Assembly (NCBI GenBank): GCA_903918595.1
Contig: CAIXFB010000317.1
Span: 1 to 7,339, forward strand
Direction: 5' to 3'
Length of the DNA: 7,339 nucleotides
Origin: an uncultured Actinomycetes bacterium
GTDB taxonomy: Bacteria; Actinomycetota; Actinomycetes; S36-B12
In this document: positions 5,354 through 7,339 of the stretch, in pieces
Numbering within the stretch: position 1 is the first letter of the stretch
Layout of the letters: each line of letters begins with the position of its first letter
Notes under the pieces: generated by a model
Told to the model about the DNA's origin: nothing
What the model saw: the letters and a program-made list of their open reading frames with translations, nothing else
The model's database searches: none
Position numbers and translations under genes: made by a program

Positions 5354-6667
5354 ATGTCTGATGTCAAAAACCCTGAAACTGCTGTGTCCTTTGCCGATCT
5401 TGGTGTGGATCCAGCTCTCGTAGCCGCACTTGATCGTGGCGGCTTTACCGAGCCTTTCCCGATCCAGGTTGCGACCCTTCCTGATGCCATCGCTGGTCGC
5501 GATGTGCTCGGCCGCGGTCAGACCGGTTCGGGTAAGACCCTTGCCTTCGGTTTGGCGTTGGTCTCACGACTCAAAGGCCGCCCGTCTAAGTCGCGCCAGC
5601 CATCCGGATTGATTCTCGTGCCTACCCGTGAATTGGCCATGCAGGTCAACGACGCGATCGCCCCGTTCGCCGATGCCCTGCACATGCGCACGCGCATCGT
5701 GGTGGGTGGCGTTCCTTACGCAAAGCAGATCACCGCACTTGATCGCGGCGTTCACATTCTCATCGCAACCCCGGGTCGCTTGATGGACTTGGTCGAGCGT
5801 GGTTCTGCCGACCTTTCACAGGTGCAGGTGACGGTCCTTGATGAAGCCGACCAAATGGCTGACATGGGCTTCTTGCCGATTGTTCGCGAAATCCTCGACC
5901 TCACCAAGGCCAAGAGTCAGCGCCTGCTGTTCAGTGCAACGTTGGATCGTGGAGTTGATGCACTTGTGAAGGCCTACATGAACGATCCTGCGGAGCATTC
6001 GCTTTCTAGTACTTCGGCCGACGTCAACACCATGGAGCACCACGTGTTGATCGTGCATCCAGAAGACAAAGTTGAGGTTGCCACGCAGATTGCATCACGC
6101 GATGGCCGCACCATTTTCTTTGTCCGCACGCAAGCTGGCGCAGACAAACTCGCTAAGCAAATGGCGAGCCGTGGTGTGCCGGTAGGTGCACTGCACGGCG
6201 GTAAGTCGCAAGCGGTGCGCACCCGCACACTTGCCGACTTCAAAGAAGGTCGTACGCCGGCTCTCGTTGCCACCAACGTTGCCGCTCGCGGTATCCATGT
6301 CGACGACATCAGCCTGGTGGTGCACATCGATGCGCCCACCGATCCCAAGGATTATGTGCACCGCGCCGGTCGCACCGCGCGTGCAGGTGAATCGGGCACG
6401 GTCGTCACGTTCGCCGCACCACGTCAGCAGAAGACGATCACCAGCCTCACCAAGCGCGCAGGCGTTGACGCTGATGTGACTCGGGTTCGCCCTGGTGCGC
6501 AGGCATTGGTGGATATCACCGGTTCTCAGGAGCCTTCCGGTGTGCCGTGGTACCCAGCACCGGAAAAGCGCGCCCACAAGTCAGGCCCGCGTCACTTCCA
6601 CCACCGCGGTGGCAGTGGCGGTGGCTCTAAGCCTCGAGGCCGGGGTCGTCGTCCGAGCTCGTCGTAG
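5354..6667 (+). CDS. DEAD-box ATP-dependent RNA helicase, 437 aa
   Basis: All superfamily 2 helicase motifs are present and in order: Q motif GGFTEPFPIQ (29-38), motif I GQTGSGKT (55-62), PTRELAMQ (90-97), TPGR (139-142), DEAD (163-166), SAT (194-196), IFFVRT (254-259), TNVAARGIH (307-315) and HRAGRTARAG (336-345). It should unwind short RNA duplexes using ATP, in ribosome assembly or mRNA turnover. Motif V has His315 where many DEAD-box proteins have Asp (ARGID); I know the His form from other actinobacterial members, so it is not a defect. After the core comes a tail of about 40 residues rich in Gly, Arg, Lys and Ser (RGGSGGGSKPRGRGRRPSSS), an RNA-binding RG-type tail. The last 41 bp overlap the converging YczE-like gene. 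The name RhlE would fit loosely, but subfamily is not certain. Confidence 0.96.
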   Translation: MSDVKNPETAVSFADLGVDPALVAALDRGGFTEPFPIQVATLPDAIAGRDVLGRGQTGSGKTLAFGLALVSRLKGRPSKSRQPSGLILVPTRELAMQVNDAIAPFADALHMRTRIVVGGVPYAKQITALDRGVHILIATPGRLMDLVERGSADLSQVQVTVLDEADQMADMGFLPIVREILDLTKAKSQRLLFSATLDRGVDALVKAYMNDPAEHSLSSTSADVNTMEHHVLIVHPEDKVEVATQIASRDGRTIFFVRTQAGADKLAKQMASRGVPVGALHGGKSQAVRTRTLADFKEGRTPALVATNVAARGIHVDDISLVVHIDAPTDPKDYVHRAGRTARAGESGTVVTFAAPRQQKTITSLTKRAGVDADVTRVRPGAQALVDITGSQEPSGVPWYPAPEKRAHKSGPRHFHHRGGSGGGSKPRGRGRRPSSS

Positions 6668-7292
6668 TTTTTGCGCCGGCGAGGGCACCCACGGCCATCA
6701 GGCCGTAACCCACTGATGGCCCAATAAGTACTGCGAAGAGCACGGTGCCAATTCCGACCGTGCCACCGAGCAACCAGCCGATGATCACCACACTCACTTC
6801 GATGCCAAGGCGCACACCGTAGATCGGCCAACCTGTTTTGCGGTGTACGCCGGTCATCCAGCCATCGCGCGGTCCAGGTCCCAGGTTTGTGGTCAGGTAC
6901 AAGCCACTGCCCAAGCCAATAAGGGCGATTCCGGCGATCACGGTGAGCAGTTGCACCGCCGCGATTTCGGGGTGCGGCAGGAATGTCACGCCCACCTGTA
7001 GCGCGAGGGCGATCACCACTGCGTTCGCGATCGTGCCCAAACCCGGCTTTTCGCGCAAGGGAATCCAGAGCAAGAGAACGCTCACGCTGATGATGAATGT
7101 GGTCCAGCCGATACTCAGCCCGGTTCGCAGGGAAAGGCCCTGCGCCATGACCGTCCATGGGCCGTTGCCCAAGTCTGAAACGACGACCAGAGCTTCACCC
7201 GTGCCAAAGAGCCAGAGTCCAAGAATCAGGATCGCGATGGTGCCCGGATTTCCGGTCCATCTGCGCTCTGAGCGCCACCGGGTGATCGGCAC
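6627..7292 (-). CDS. YczE/YyaS-like integral membrane protein, 221 aa or longer
   Basis: The protein has five to six membrane helices and the conserved signature of this family: 'FGTGEALVVVSDLGNGPWTV' (29-48), 'LSLRTGLSIGWTT' (53-65), 'LLWIPLREKPGLGTIANAVV' (74-93), 'GLGSGLYLTTNLGPGPRDGW' (125-144), 'RKTGWPIYGVRLGIE' and 'GTVGIGTVLFAVLIGPSVG'. Function is unknown; the fold suggests a small transporter-like protein in the cytoplasmic membrane. It ends in an acidic tail (SSDDDPGLEA) read antisense to the basic tail of the helicase. GTG at 7292 is the only start codon inside the window, but it has neither a good Shine-Dalgarno (GAGG is 12 nt away) nor a TANNNT box at 6 nt. The frame stays open to 7339 (ending WLRPAKT before the GTG), so the real start may lie beyond the right edge. 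Confidence 0.82.
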   Translation of the reverse strand: MPITRWRSERRWTGNPGTIAILILGLWLFGTGEALVVVSDLGNGPWTVMAQGLSLRTGLSIGWTTFIISVSVLLLWIPLREKPGLGTIANAVVIALALQVGVTFLPHPEIAAVQLLTVIAGIALIGLGSGLYLTTNLGPGPRDGWMTGVHRKTGWPIYGVRLGIEVSVVIIGWLLGGTVGIGTVLFAVLIGPSVGYGLMAVGALAGAKTTTSSDDDPGLEA

Positions 7293-7339
7293 GGTCTTGG
7301 CCGGCCTCAGCCACGAGGGGACCGAGATGGATCGGGGCG

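Noticed and set aside
6592..7158. 188-codon minus-strand frame within the YczE-like gene
   Set aside because: It is a shadow frame rich in Arg, Gly and Asp with no domain, while the overlapping frame shows the YczE-type motifs.
1..7339. CRISPR array, tRNA, insertion sequence, toxin-antitoxin pair or phage defence system
   Set aside because: I saw no spaced direct repeats, no tRNA cloverleaf, no transposase or terminal repeats, and no defence-type domain; the genes read as housekeeping and accessory metabolism.

Overview
The window most likely comes from an actinobacterium (Actinomycetota) of moderate-to-high GC. The reasons are the close match of one protein to the Streptomyces-type alditol oxidase, the 'ARGIHVDD' form of helicase motif V that I associate with actinobacterial DEAD-box proteins, GTG starts, and start codons that lack Shine-Dalgarno sequences but carry a TANNNT box 6 nt upstream (leaderless pattern). 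The genus cannot be told from this sequence. I see no tRNA, rRNA, CRISPR array, insertion sequence or phage gene. Nearly all of the DNA is coding and the longest gap is 160 bp.

Layout, left to right. Bases 1-199 (minus) hold the N-terminus of an acyl-CoA dehydrogenase that runs off the left edge. Bases 257-2996 (minus) form a tight three-gene operon, transcribed right to left: a small flavin/pyridoxamine-phosphate-oxidase-fold protein, a covalent-FAD alditol (xylitol) oxidase, and a GNAT-type acyltransferase of unknown substrate. A 77-bp divergent region separates it from an EamA/DMT-family 10-helix exporter (plus, 3074-3907). Next come a two-helix 65-residue membrane protein and a 349-residue polytopic membrane protein of the lysylphosphatidylglycerol-synthase-TM/UPF0104 type (both minus, probably one operon). 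A 160-bp divergent region leads to a DEAD-box RNA helicase (plus, 5354-6667), whose 3' end overlaps tail-to-tail with a YczE/YyaS-like membrane protein (minus, from 6627).

How the genes fit together. These are ordinary chromosomal genes. The functional unit best supported by sequence is the PNPOx-fold/alditol oxidase/GNAT operon: 3 nt between the first two genes and overlapping ends between the last two. The oxidase should turn a polyol into an aldose with release of H2O2; the roles of its two partners are unknown.

The most interesting signals are regulatory. Three separate minus-strand transcripts show the same TANNNT-N6-start arrangement. The helicase has a perfect 9-bp dyad over its likely -10 box and a two-codon in-frame mini-ORF just before its start. 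The 65-residue membrane protein has its AUG in the loop of a perfect 16-bp palindrome. I found no convincing new multi-gene defence or mobile system.
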